A stretch of DNA of 64,000 nucleotides, from assembly GCA_947579605.1 (NCBI GenBank), contig OX388327.1, positions 7,365,122-7,429,121 of the forward strand. The letters run 5' to 3'. Positions within the stretch are counted from its first letter, which is position 1. Each line of letters starts with the position of its first letter. Of this stretch, positions 33,026 through 43,285 are shown piece by piece. The translations under genes and the position numbers were made by a program. Below the pieces are notes generated by a model. The model saw nothing but the letters and a program-made list of their open reading frames with translations. It had not been told where the DNA came from and did not search any database. This DNA is from Athripsodes cinereus (Eukaryota; Arthropoda; Insecta; Trichoptera; Leptoceridae).

Positions 33026-34554
33026 TAACCCATGTGTTTAGATGATTTTTTTTGGTGTTAATAATGAACCTCATGATGTTTGAGTCCTTTCACGTGATGC
33101 TTGGACGCCCGCGCTTCTTAAATCCCCCTATTGCAGGTAAATACGACAATATCCTCGCTTTCTATACTGACTCTAAGATATTGTTTATACATATATTGTT
33201 TCACTCAACACAACGGGCTTAAGAAGCTAGTCTATAATAAAATAATTGAAGATGGCTGTATAAGGGATGATTTTAACAATAATAATAATAATTCTGAATC
33301 CTTTCCACCCCCTCCCCTTTTCAATCCACCACCCCCTACGTATCCACCCACTTTTGGAGACATTTTTTATTTTATTTGAAATGACAAATTTGTAACCCTT
33401 TTTTCTTTTGTTTTTCATCCCCCCCCCTCCCCCCACTGAATAATTAATAATTATTTATAATAATTTGCGATAATATCAAGTTTGGTTTGCATTGCATTTC
33501 TTTTTCTTTTTCCCCTCCGTTAAATTGGCTGTAAAAATAATGTTTATTTAATTGTCGACAATTTAAATGAATTAAGAATAGAAATAAAGCATATCATATC
33601 ATATCAGCGAAGATATATTTATTATTTATTTATAATATCGGCTGTCCGGGCTTATATTTGAGAATTCAACATTTTTGTAATTTTTGTATATTTATATTTA
33701 TGCTTAAAAAAATACAACAGATAATGAAATTTACTATATAATAATCGTATTGTTAAAGACATACGTTGTCTTTGTTCCGTTCAAAAGTTAAACAATTCAA
33801 AATAATTGTTTGTGGAATTAAAAAAAATTATAAAGGGAACGTGTATTTTTTTACAGTTATTTGTTTATGGAATTGTAAGTTTGGCGTTGATTGAGTGCAT
33901 TACCAATTATACAAGCTATCCTCAATGGGGCATCAAAAAATTAAGATATTCAGAATGTGTTGCAAACCTCATAGCTGTTCTTTAGATGTAAAATGTCATT
34001 ATTTTTCGTACTTCTGCCTTTTACAAAACTTCACGGAGAACTCCATTCAAACAATGGAAATTGTTTTTTTTTTAATTAACCATCAAATCTAGGTATTAAG
34101 AAAAATAAAATATAGGTCCTATCTCCTTCCTCTCAATCTCAATAATGATATATTTTGAAAAGGATCCACTTGAGTGAATGGAAAAGGAGGATTGTCTCCC
34201 TTGTCCTGATGCTGTTCAGCACTTGAACCCTTCATCTTCTCAAGGGTACTACTAGATACTTCTGGAGCGCCCTCTTTAACAATACTTCTATGTCAGCTAT
34301 CGAAGATTGTTATAATAATGATTATGACTATAGTGACAACCAAGGCGAAACAGCAACTGTATTTCTTCAATCAAAACAATTTCTATATTTATTTATTTAT
34401 TAATAGGCACAATTAAGGAATTTAAACACGGAAAATGTTATTAAGTTTTACTGTATTTATCAACCGTGGCTTGATCAAGTTGATCAAATTCTCAAGGACG
34501 GCCGTGTGTTGAGTAAAAGGAACCGACGTGCTTGCATGAGAAGTTCTATAAATG
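33026..34554. other. Unassigned, with C-rich tracts and a T1 piece
   Basis: 33298-33350 and 33417-33436 are strongly C-rich (CCCCCCCCCTCCCCCC). 33880-34050 is a diverged antisense T1 copy (GGGGCATCAAAAAATTAAG, ACATTCAGAATG-like). 34130-34340 is slightly GC-richer and unassigned. Confidence 0.45.
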
Positions 34555-34660
34555 TGGAGGAAGCGAAGGAAGTGTGTAAAGATAGATCTACTTGGTGTTC
34601 CGATCTCTGCCTACCCCACATGGGACATGGCATGAGGGTATAGTAGTAGTAGTATTAATA
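34555..34660 (+). repeat. T2: LINE-like 3' end with TAG tail
   Basis: TGTGGAGGAAGCGAAGGAAG, TGTGTAAAGATAGATCTACT and GATCTCTGCCTACCCCACAT, then GGACATGGCATGAGGGTATA and a TAG tail. Its last 40 bp parallel the T1 end (GGCTACCCCACTTGTGGGAT, ATGCCGTGATGGTATAGTAG). Confidence 0.65.
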
Positions 34661-34754
34661 GGTTTGATAATAGTTACCTGCGGTTTCGACTTACAAAGTC
34701 ATTGACAATGACTTTGTAAGTCGAATTCAGGTAACTTTAATTAAACCTATTAAT
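34654..34754. repeat. Imperfect 101-bp hairpin
   Basis: Arms 34654-34704 and 34706-34754 pair around one base in GTCATTGACAATGAC. The core TTTCGACTTACAAAGTCATT is related to the other hairpins. The outer arm ATTAATAGGTTT is specific to this locus. It directly abuts the TAG tail of T2. Confidence 0.85.
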
Positions 34755-34927
34755 AAATACAGTAATACTCAACTACAGTTTGTTTGTTTTCTTAATAAAT
34801 TAGAGATATTTTTATTATAAACCTATGGATATTACCATTTCTTTATACTTTATCGTTTGTCGCTGGATGTTTAGGGAACATTTTTTCAAAATTTTCAACG
34901 GATTATTCATACAATCATATACCTATT

Positions 34928-35091
34928 AGTTTGTCGGTATCCTGGAAGTAGAGTCTTGGCCTCATGCACAAGAGCGGCGCAGCTCGATCCCAGGTGCCGG
35001 CAAACTCCCCTTTCACGACATAAACTTTTAGCTTACTGCGTAAGCTGTAGGTATAAGATTGCATTTGGGTTTATAACAAAAACCCAAATAC
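34928..35091 (+). repeat. S1 tRNA-derived SINE
   Basis: TTGTCGGTATCCTGGAAGTA, B-box-like CAGCTCGATCCC, GTGCCGGCAAACTCCCCTT, CTTTTAGCTTACTG and a GGGTTTATAACAAAAACCC tail. Confidence 0.8.
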
Positions 35092-36232
35092 TTTTTTTTA
35101 TAATACATACACACCTATGATAACAACTGAGCTTTCGTCACTTTATGTACCATTTTTTATCAAATTAGTTTTATTTATTTATTTTTATTTTATTCTTCTT
35201 GCACATCATCATTCACATAATAAAATCAACAAATCAGTTTACATACGAAAAAATGTGATGATATCCAATAGCGAAATTATCACTTTATAGCAAAGATACA
35301 CTAGATCGGTAATTCAAAGAACAAATCGGTCATGCGGCCGATCAAATTTTTGCATCCAGTTTTAAACCGACGTTCATTGTAAGATAATACATTACATTGC
35401 TAATGCTTGAAGGTCATCGATGTTGCAACACAAAAATTCCGAAAAAATGTACCGCACTGCAAGTCTAGTAGGTACATATGTCTATGCTTTATAGTGATTT
35501 CTTCCATCTAACCATGTCACATTATTACTTAACACAATACATATAACGTTAGATAGGTATATTAACATGTAGTATTACTAGCTTCGTACAAGTAAATAGT
35601 TTTATAGGTATAAAAAGAAAACATTAAAATCAGAATTAAATAACTCTATCAAGTAAAAAAATATCAACACATGTAGTAGATATATTAAAAAATGACTTTG
35701 ATACCCATATCTAATTAATAAAAAATCATACAATAACCAAAATATTGATAAATTCCTGATTTGAACCCTCCATTAAACGGGGGCAACCCTTTTCGGGACT
35801 CCCTGGGTTAGATCATTGTTGATTTTGATTGAAATTTCTGAATCTTTGAATGATCCATCGGTGCCTACTCTTTGATTTCTTGCGATCTATTTAAATTGTT
35901 CACAGTTTTCAATGGATAGTAGATAATATAAATGGAATTATTTTTTATCAAATATAAGAATGTAATTGTTGAAAGCCAATGCATCTCTTTGTACCGATTG
36001 AAGAATGTGTGTAATCATTATTGTAATATTTCATGAATAAACAGATAGAATATTCATTTTATTTATTTATTTCAAGCACAAAACATACAGTAAATACATA
36101 TATATTATATTAAGTACAGAAAAAGATAAATGTTTCAGAGATCAGCTATCATCCAACACCATGCGCCACAATTAATTTAAAAGATATATGTACCTACATA
36201 ACATTCCGGTCATCCGATTTTTTGTATACTAA
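35092..36232. other. AT-rich gap with LINE-type tails
   Basis: ATTTATTTATTTTTATTTTA at 35173 and ATTTATTTATTTCAAGCACA at 36060 look like minus-strand LINE tails, but no coding end is recognised. Confidence 0.45.
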
Positions 36233-36757
36233 AAAAAGTTTGCTATAATCTATAATAGGTATTTATATGCTTGATAGGATGAATAAAAAATATATTTATT
36301 TTACAAATAATTTGTATTTTGATATAATAAAGAGTACCTAAATATATCTCGTCAGTCTGCGATTTATTTATTTTTTAGTAAAAAACTAATATTGGTAATA
36401 AATATTTGTTTTTTTATTTTATCAATTCAATATGTTATTATTTTATTATGCTTTTTGTTTTTAGTACTTATACCTACTTTAGTTATATGTACCTATATAT
36501 ATTTTATTTATTTTTTATTATATCTTTTCTTTTATGTACTTAGCTATGTACATCAATATTAATTGTATCTTGTATCTCTCTCACATTTGGTTGGTTGGTA
36601 GAAATTGCCTAAAGGCAAGAATCCCGCCATTTGTGGTACTTTATTTGTTCCACTATAAAGATTATTTTATTTTTATTTTTATTTTATTTTATTTTATGTT
36701 CGCAAGGGTCGACAAGTTTTGGCAATATTTTACCGTTTTTACTAAACGGGGCCCTTA
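36233..36757. mobile_element. Second copy of the GGCCCCGTTTAG element, split by a LINE-like 3' end
   Basis: 36233-36435 is an inverted match to 24420-24655 (CTTGATAGGATGAATAAAAA, CTCGTCAGTCTGCGATTTAT). 36700-36757 is the terminal part (GGGTCGACAAGTTTTGGCAA, TACCGTTTTTACTAAACGGG). Between them 36436-36700 is foreign: it contains AATTGCCTAAAGGCAAGAAT, CCGCCATTTGTGGTACTTTA and an AT-rich tail, as in common insect LINE 3' ends. Confidence 0.6.
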
Positions 36758-36859
36758 ATATGCCCATATATATCTACACAGTCTCGCTCATGAATACTTT
36801 AACAATAATTAATTTTTAATCGTTCATTCATACATTAATACTTTTCATTCATTAATACT

Positions 36860-37015
36860 TTCACGGCATTTCCCACAAGAAGGGTAGCCAGCAGACCAAC
36901 TGCATGCAATAAACATACTAGACGTCGTGTCTGTGCCAACAAAGTAAAATTTAGATATTCAGGAACGCTGAACCGAAGATGTTAACTGTCTTTATAATGG
37001 AGTTTTATGAATACC
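36860..37015 (-). repeat. T1 repeat, 3' half
   Basis: CACGGCATTTCCCACAAGAA, GGGTAGCCAGCAGACCAACT, TGCAATAAACATACTAGACG and TTCAGGAACGCTGAACC. Confidence 0.7.
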
Positions 37016-37017
37016 TG

Positions 37018-37165
37018 AATTTTATTTATTTATTCATTCTTTACTGTACATTCATCACAATACATAAAATTTTAAAGAAAAATGCATTCAAATAAGATAA
37101 TATTATCAATATACCTACAGAGGGCGAGTTATGTAATCGCAGAGGCGCTATTTCTTTCAAATAAC
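37018..37165 (-). repeat. L3 3' end
   Basis: TTTTATTTATTTATTCATTC, TTTACTGTACATTCATCAC, ATACCTACAGAGGGCGAGTT and GTAATCGCAGAGGCGC. Confidence 0.7.
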
Positions 37166-37250
37166 CCAATTGTTTACAGGACACACGAAAACTAATAGTG
37201 ACCTCTCCAGTGTAGAGGGTTAAATGGTCGAAATATATGACTATATAATT

Positions 37251-37490
37251 GACGACCGGTGTGGCGCGGAGGCTAACGCACTTGCCTTTGAATCACGAGG
37301 TCCCGGGTTCGATTCCCGGCCAAGGCAAAATGAAGAATGACCTTTTTCAAATTGTTCTGGATCTGGGTGTTACATGTATGTGTGTTCAGTGTATATGTTT
37401 GTATCGTCGTGTTAGTACCCATAATACAAGATTCATATCTTAGTTTGGGACTAGCTCGATCTGTGTGAATTGTCTATACATGTTAAAAAT
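37251..37490 (+). repeat. S2 tRNA-derived SINE, best copy
   Basis: The head GACGACCGGTGTGGCGCGGA GGC carries an A-box-like GGTGTGGCGCGGAGGC (37258-37272), and GGGTTCGATTCCC (37305-37317) is a canonical B box. The head resembles a tRNA from the D arm to the T arm but lacks a matching acceptor stem. The body GAATGACCTTTTTCAAATTG and tail TTAGTTTGGGACTAGCTCGA end near an A-rich stretch. Other pieces are at 3385, 4958 and 42208. Transcription would be by RNA polymerase III from the internal boxes. Confidence 0.9.
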
Positions 37491-37499
37491 GTTAAAAAA

Positions 37500-37570
37500 A
37501 TATGAAATTTGGGTTACTTGGAAGAGATCGCGCCTTTGCGATAAACTCGCCTTCTGTTCATAATATTGAT
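37500..37570 (+). repeat. L3 fragment
   Basis: GAAATTTGGGTTACTTGGAA, GAGATCGCGCCTTTGCGATA and AACTCGCCTTCTGTTCATAA are the reverse complement of the L3 core, here in sense orientation. Confidence 0.65.
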
Positions 37571-37849
37571 GATGCCCAAAATTCTAAATAATTATGAATG
37601 CAGGTATTTATCTATACTTTCATAGCAATTTCCACACGTAGACAGCAGATTAACCGCATGTAACTATCATATCAGTCGTCCTTTCCGTGTAAATTAAAAT
37701 TACATTCATACCTAATAAATGTTGGGTATTGAAACTATTTAACAAATTTTATTTTATTCGTGTCGTTTATAAAATTCGTTGAATTGATTCAAAATTTTAC
37801 ACACGTGAAAAAAACGAATTAAAAATTAACAAAGAAATCAATAGGATGA
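37571..37849. other. T1 scrap and AT-rich sequence
   Basis: 37615-37730 has a diverged antisense T1 (TAGCAATTTCCACACGTAG, GTCCTTTCCGTGTAAATT). The rest is AT-rich. Confidence 0.45.
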
Positions 37850-38200
37850 ATAAAAATCGATACAATGTATGCACGAGTTCATAGAATCGATAATAATAAT
37901 ATCTATTTCCATCACTATTCATTTCAAATCATCGAACAAAATCGATTACCCGCGTTCATTATCCAATTACAACGCTGATTTTTAAAATAAGAACATTACG
38001 AATAGACATGGGGCTTCCGAACAATCGATCGAATCATTATTACATTCGATCCGATCATTACACAGGTGGTCTCGAATCTTTTTACCTTGAGAATAATGAC
38101 GATGCATTAACTTAATTGATTTCGATCTATCGAACAGCGGGGTATCGATCAGTTATAAAAGGGATTATTCTTACGATTCGATCTCGCATTGATCATCTTT
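37850..38200 (+). promoter_or_regulatory. ATCGAT-rich cluster with a TATA-like box
   Basis: At least eight ATCGA, TCGAT or CGATCGA words occur in about 340 bp (for example near 37857, 37887, 37941, 38023, 38048, 38120, 38145 and 38176), well above the surrounding sequence. TATAAAA lies at 38154-38160 and a possible initiator (CGCATTG) about 30 bp later. In insects TATCGATA-like words bind DREF/BEAF-type factors. No coding exon follows that I can see, so this may be a remnant promoter or an unlisted repeat. Confidence 0.3.
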
Positions 38201-38319
38201 GAAAGGATTACATACAGCATATTATTTTTTTTTATTACAATTTTTCTTAATCCTTTTTTAACTTTATTTTGATTCACTTTGTATTATTATTTGCAATGAA
38301 TTATGGTTTTGGCTTGTCC

Positions 38320-38540
38320 GTGGAATACCCGCAATGTAAAAAGTTTCTCATTTTTTATGTAAGTTTTCGAGTAGGTAACCTGCAAAAGTAAAGACATAAA
38401 CATCTAAATATACCTAGAAATCACTTATACTGAATATTTTACTTTTTATTGGCACAGAGAAGACCACTTACATGTTTGTGACATGCAGTTATAGTTTACT
38501 GGCTGTGGGATATGTCGTTATGGTAGGTGGTAGGGATAAA
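38320..38540 (+). repeat. T1 repeat, diverged
   Basis: CCGTGGAATACCCGCAATGT, TAAGTTTTCGAGTAGGTAAC, ATTGGCACAGAGAAGACCAC, TTACATGTTTGTGACATGC and TGTGGGATATGTCGTTATGG in T1 order. Confidence 0.7.
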
Positions 38541-38884
38541 TAAAAGATATAATTAACATTTTCATTTCAAATTTAGGATAGAATCTCTCAATTGACAATC
38601 CTTGACTACCATAAGGTTACTGACCACCTCATCATTTAAGAATGTCTTCCAAATGTATAGTACCAAGGTACAGTCTTTGAGGTCTCTTCTGATCATCCTT
38701 AAAATTAACTTTTCACCAAAATGAGAGGCTCAAGTGCAAAGGCACAGCAATACATTTTTCACAAATCAATCACTTCGAATGAAGAAATGTTCAAATTTTC
38801 GCTGGCTTCATTGTTGAAAATACGCCTCTATCTTTGAATCAACAAGTTCGTAAAAACTGATAATAAAATTAAAAAGCAAATGTT
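38541..38884. other. Unassigned
   Basis: Nothing recognised; moderately AT-rich. Confidence 0.4.
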
Positions 38885-39004
38885 TTTTCTGCTTTATTAT
38901 TTTTTACTTTTGAGAGACGTCTTTCGTCTTACAAGGAGATTGTCAATTTCCTTGTAAGACGAAAGACGTCTCTCTCAATAATAATAAAAAATATAGTAGA
39001 AAAA
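38885..39004. repeat. 120-bp hairpin of the GACGTCTTTCG family
   Basis: Arms 38885-38942 and 38944-39004 pair around one base in GAGATTGTCAATTTC. The inner 40 bp per side (GAGAGACGTCTTTCGTCTTA, CAAGG) are almost perfect; the outer AT-rich parts (TTTTTCTGCT against TTTTTCTACT) are weaker. Its left half matches 25244-25295. Confidence 0.9.
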
Positions 39005-40029
39005 CATTCGTTTTTAATTTCATAATTCAATTCTACAACCTAAACACCGACACAGTGATAAAAAACGCTGGAGTAGAAACAATAAAATTATGCTGTTTTC
39101 TCAATTTCAATGTTCTAAGATTGAAGTGTCATTGCATTTGAGCCCCTCAAATGCGCTCAGTGTCTAATCGATGTGTCGGTATAACCCTTTGACAAAAAAG
39201 ATCAACATCCAAATATATTTTGATATTTACAAACAATAATGATATAATCGATGATGACTGTAGGTGCCTATAGTGTATAAATATTTTTTGCTGCGCAATG
39301 CTTTTCAGTCAGTCCGTCCAAATAATGGCTACTGCTGTTTAATACAATTATTTCGAAGGAGAAGAAAATATTGATTGTGATAAACAGAGCTGAATTTATG
39401 TTTATTTCGAATATTTGGAGTCAAAATTAAGAATCCCATTGGGGATTCTTCTATATGTATATTGTTCAATTCGTTCTTTTTACCATTTGATCTTTATTTA
39501 TTAATTTTGACAAACAGACCTCTAATATTTGTCATTTTTTATATCAATTCGATTTCTTTTATTAATTTCTTGATCAATTTTTTTTGAGATTTTTTACTCT
39601 TAATTAACGATACATTGTTGTGTATTGTATGTCTAATTGTTTTGTGTATTTAAAAAAAATCATATCTTTGTATACATGAAGGTATACAGAGTTTCAACAT
39701 GTAAATGGCTTAGGCCGTGAAAAGAAAAAATCTTAAAATTTACTAATATTACTTGTATTTTATTTTACGCGAAACCAAGGTTTTTACGGGAATCCTGTCA
39801 TTCTCAAGCGCAATATTTGAATAATTTATCATTCTATCTATCTTTACTCTCACGCCGTGTCCCAGGTGGGGTAGGCAGGTGCACGGGATGCAAAAATTAA
39901 GTGAAACAAAAATCATAAATAAAACCTATTTAAAGTGTTCGTAAAACACCATATTTATAACAATTAACATCTTCAGTTCAATGATGAGGTAAGCCATCAA
40001 TCCTGAATGTTTAATTAGCACGGAAAGTA
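39005..40029. other. AT-rich gap with LINE tail and T1 scrap
   Basis: 39600-39740 ends in ATGGCTTAGGCCGTGAAAAG, a LINE 3' end type. 39845-39890 has CGCCGTGTCCCAGGTGGGGT (T2-like). 39930-40029 is a sense T1 middle piece (AGTTCAATGATGAGGTAAGC) into which the next LINE is inserted. Confidence 0.5.
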
Positions 40030-40284
40030 CTAAATCGACTGAGATCTGGTGTAGGAAACTGCCGCGACAATAGAGAACGATGGGGCTTCCTACAGGACGA
40101 ATCCGGAGCATGTGACTGTGGTGCAGCACAGACTATGCCACACTTGTTGGAGTGTCCATTGTGCCCTGTCACTTGCACTATGGAGGATATTTTTGACGCA
40201 TCTCCACCTGCTGTGCGTTTTACGCAGTACTGGAGATCAGTTTTATGGGTTTTTTCTCTGGGTTTCGACACGATAAATAAATAG
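40030..40284 (+). pseudogene. LINE C-terminal fragment with stop codon inside its tail
   Basis: A frame of 84 codons plus TAG reads LNRLRSGVGNCRDNRERWGF, SGACDCGAAQTMPHLLECPL, TCTMEDIFDASPPAVRFTQY and ends GFDTINK. The LNRLRSG...WG...CDCG...HLLECP order is the extreme C-terminus of a LINE protein. AGTAC occurs on both sides (40026-40030 and 40283-40287), a likely target duplication inside a T1 copy. The last codons are the AATAAATAG of the A-rich tail itself, so the element has no 3' UTR. Frame intact; 5' truncated. Confidence 0.8.
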
Positions 40285-40319
40285 TACAAGTTGCATGTTT
40301 GTTATTTATTTATTTATTT

Positions 40320-40500
40320 TTACTTATGTATTAAAGCATGTATTCAAAAAAATTCAGGCATTTTACATCTTAAATTCAGCGATGAGGTTTGCTATCCATC
40401 CTGACTGTTGATTTTATTTTGGCACGGAGAGGTCAGCTTGCACGTTTGTTACGTTCAGTCGGTCTGCTGGCTACTCCAATAGTGTAATATTACGTGATAA
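40320..40500 (+). repeat. T1 repeat, continuation
   Basis: TTTACATCTTAAATTCAGCG and ATGAGGTTTGCTATCCATCC are followed by TTGGCACGGAGAGGTCAGC and GGTCTGCTGGCTACTCCAAT. This is a sense T1 copy next to the one interrupted by the LINE. Confidence 0.7.
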
Positions 40501-40810
40501 TATGTATTTTTTTAGATAGGTATCAATTTTTTAGAACTGACAAATATTTTTAATTATTTTAATTTTTTCATCCGGCTCTGCATTATCCTTTTATCGTGCC
40601 CTACTGCGTACCCAATAACACACAAACATACCACTAATACAAGCACAAACACACCCACCCATACACACATACATACATACATACCCAATACTACAGCTGA
40701 CACACTAACACATACCACTGGTGGAACAAAACTTTTTGTATGTGCGACAGAACGATGAAAATTTAAAATGTCGCTTTAGTTGGTGTAAAATAATATGGGT
40801 ATCCAAGTTT
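40501..40810. other. AT-rich sequence and CATA/CACA microsatellite
   Basis: 40620-40690 is an imperfect CACACA and CATACATA run. Nothing else recognised. Confidence 0.6.
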
Positions 40811-40822
40811 TTTTTTTAACTC

Positions 40823-41257
40823 ATGCGTAAAATTTTTAGATGCCGTTTGATCCGGCACATAGAGTTTCTAGAATGTATACTGCTCTCGGACAGAAAGATA
40901 GTTCATATATATGTAGCTCCTAGGGTATTCAATGGTCTACCAAGAACTGTCAAAGATTGTGTCACGCTAGGGAAATTTAAAAGAGAGGTGTGTATGTGGA
41001 TTATAAATGATTTGAATGAAGAAGAGACGGAAGATATTTTGTTTGGGAGGCTTGTGTGAGAAATGAAGGATTTTGGAGTGAATGGAGAATGTCGTGAATA
41101 GCGGGGTTGCTTGTAGATGGAGACGGTCTCAACACAGGATCAAAGATCCTAGTGAGACTGATAAGTGTTCATGATGGCAATAATTGAAATATCTAGATTG
41201 TTTATATGTTTGTATGTTGTAATTTGTAATATTGTAATAAATAAAAATAAAAAAAAA
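40823..41257 (+). pseudogene. LINE reverse transcriptase C-terminus and 3' UTR
   Basis: The frame to 41059 reads CRLIRHIEFLECILLSDRKI, APRVFNGLPRTVKDCVTLGK and FKREVCMWIINDL. The V-F-N-.-L-P...L..FKR pattern is typical of LINE C-termini. About 200 bp of 3' UTR follow, ending in an AATAAATAAAAATAAAAA tail. 5' truncated; the start codon shown by the frame is probably internal. Confidence 0.7.
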
Positions 41258-41369
41258 ATAAAAAATCCAGTGTATTGTGATGATCCAAAACGCAGTATTT
41301 AGTTTAGTCCAAGAATTTTCACAGATAAGCATGCAATTGTCAAGTTCTATTGTTTTATTATTATTATAA

Positions 41370-41830
41370 CATCACAGCATATCCCACATGTGAGGTAGCC
41401 AGCAGATTTACCGCATGTAATAAACATACAAGTTGTCCTCTCCGTGTATAAAACAAATCAAGGCATTGAGGATGAGTGGCGAATCTCATCGCTTAATTTA
41501 TATATTTATTTATTTGACAGTATTTAAACATAACATGTTATAAAAAATCTACCATTAATTTTTTAAAAGATGTAAAATGTCTTGAGTTTTTCGAACATCT
41601 TCCTATTAGAGAACACTTGAAAACTTGCGAAAAAGAGTGTGAGACCAATTCTTTGCCGGGTTTTCCACGGCTCCAGGTAGCCAGCAGATCAAATGCATGT
41701 AATAAACATGCAGGTTCTCAAGCAGGCAAGACGTAAGAATGTCTTCATTTTTCCAAACACCTGCCACTTGAAAACTAATGGAAAAGAGTGGGACGCCAAC
41801 CCTTCACCATGTCTTCCAAAGAACGATTGA
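41370..41830. repeat. T1 copies, antisense and fragmented
   Basis: 41370-41500 is a good antisense copy (CATCACAGCATATCCCACAT, GTGAGGTAGCCAGCAG, AAGTTGTCCTCTCCGTG). 41570-41680 is the continuing 5' half (GAACACTTGAAAACTTGCGA, AAAAGAGTGTGAGACC). 41685-41830 belongs to a third copy. Confidence 0.7.
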
Positions 41831-42776
41831 ATTGTGTAAATTATTTATGCTAAGTCATGTGTTGTAAATTTTATGAATGAAAACTTAAAACTAGAGATTT
41901 GTTGCTTTTTTACATGTATGGAAAATACGCCTCTGGTACGCACATAACTTTATTATTATCCTTAAAGCAATCCAATTGCCTTGTAGCTACTCACTACTAA
42001 CTACTACTACTACTACTGTTGCAACATCAACACACTTAACATCATTCAATATTACAACTCATTGATGTTTGCCGACAGTAATATAAACCATCTTCTTCTA
42101 CAGATATTTTAAGTCCAACTTTGTGCATTTAGATCTCCCCCATGATTTTCAACTCCTTTCAATCCTGAACCTGCTGCGTTCACTTCTTTTCAGTAATATT
42201 CCTGATATCGTTAGTTTGGGACTAGCTCGATCTGTGTGAATTGCCTATGTATGTTATGTACGTGATGAACGTTTGCTGAAAATATTATACAACCTTCATC
42301 TTCAGATATTTTGAGTCCAATTTTGTGCCAACAGTACAATAGCGCAATGTGCCGTCTTCACAGACATTCTAATGATTATGGAGATCTTTTTGATATCTTC
42401 AGCGATTCGCATACATCAGTGAAGTTTAATATGTATAGACATTTCCTAAATGGTTATTGACTTGATTAATTTTAAGGTTAACAAAGATTTTAAATTCAAT
42501 TAATTATTATTATTTTCTAATGTTTATACATTTATATATTACAAACATGTATAAACATTTTATTGTGTATTTTAATATATATAATATTATTATATTTTAA
42601 GCATACGTAAACATTTTATTGTAAACATTTTCTAAATGTTTATTGAGTTTAAGGTTATCAAAGATTTAATTAATTATTACTATTATTTGTAAATTAACCT
42701 TTTTATATTTTATTTTGTTTTTTATCCTACCTACTTATAATTTCTATGTATTAAGGGCTTAGGCCGTTTATTTTAA

Positions 42777-42815
<39 letters not shown>

Positions 42816-42820
42816 ATATA
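41831..42820. other. Mixed LINE tails and an S2 scrap
   Basis: 42208-42262 is an S2 tail (TTAGTTTGGGACTAGCTCGA). 42080-42200 and 42820-42900 share CCCCCATGATTTTCAACT and TTTCAGTxAxxTTCCT, so they are two copies of another repeat. 42750-42820 is a LINE 3' end (AAGGGCTTAGGCCGTTTATT) with an AAAT tail of about ten units. Confidence 0.6.
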
Positions 42821-43134
42821 GATCTCCCCCATGATTTTCAACTTCTTTCTTTCCTGAACCTGCTGCATCTACTTACTTTCAGTGACCTTCCTAACATTAT
42901 TCTGCCGACTAATCTGAGAGATTCAGGAGCGAAATAAAGACTATTTATTCACCAGTATCCTCGAGACAGATTTGGGGTTTTTAAGATGGAGAGGACATAA
43001 GCTGCGACTGCCGGGAGTGATTCCTAATTATTACAATGTCCGTTGATGCGAAATGCATGTGATGAGAATGACCTAAGGATGACTAACGATATACTGGAGT
43101 AGCAAGGCCTGAAGTCCGGGCCCGAAAAGTAAAT
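42821..43134. other. Unassigned repeat copy
   Basis: Begins with the CCCCCATGATTTTCAACTTC block shared with 42.14 kb. From 42910 to 43100 (GATTCAGGAGCGAAATAAAG, AGATGGAGAGGACATAAGC) it may be an old RTE remnant; no clear motif. Confidence 0.4.
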
Positions 43135-43285
43135 GAGTTCGTCGGTAGCCTCGGGGTAGACTCTCAGGCTTAGGCACATGAGGTTCGCGGTTCGATCCCA
43201 GGTGCCGGCAAATTTCCCTTTCACGACTTATTAAGCTTTTAGTTTACTGGTTGTATTTGGATTTATAACAAAAATCCAGATACAT
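43135..43285 (+). repeat. S1 tRNA-derived SINE
   Basis: GAGTTCGTCGGTAGCCTCGG, B box GCGGTTCGATCCC, GTGCCGGCAAATTTCCCTTT and tail TTATAACAAAAATCCAGATA. Confidence 0.85.

Noticed and set aside
37251..37322. Possible tRNA gene
   Set aside because: A and B boxes are good, but there is no matching acceptor stem or clear anticodon loop, and the unit continues into a body and tail shared with other copies. It is an S2 SINE head.
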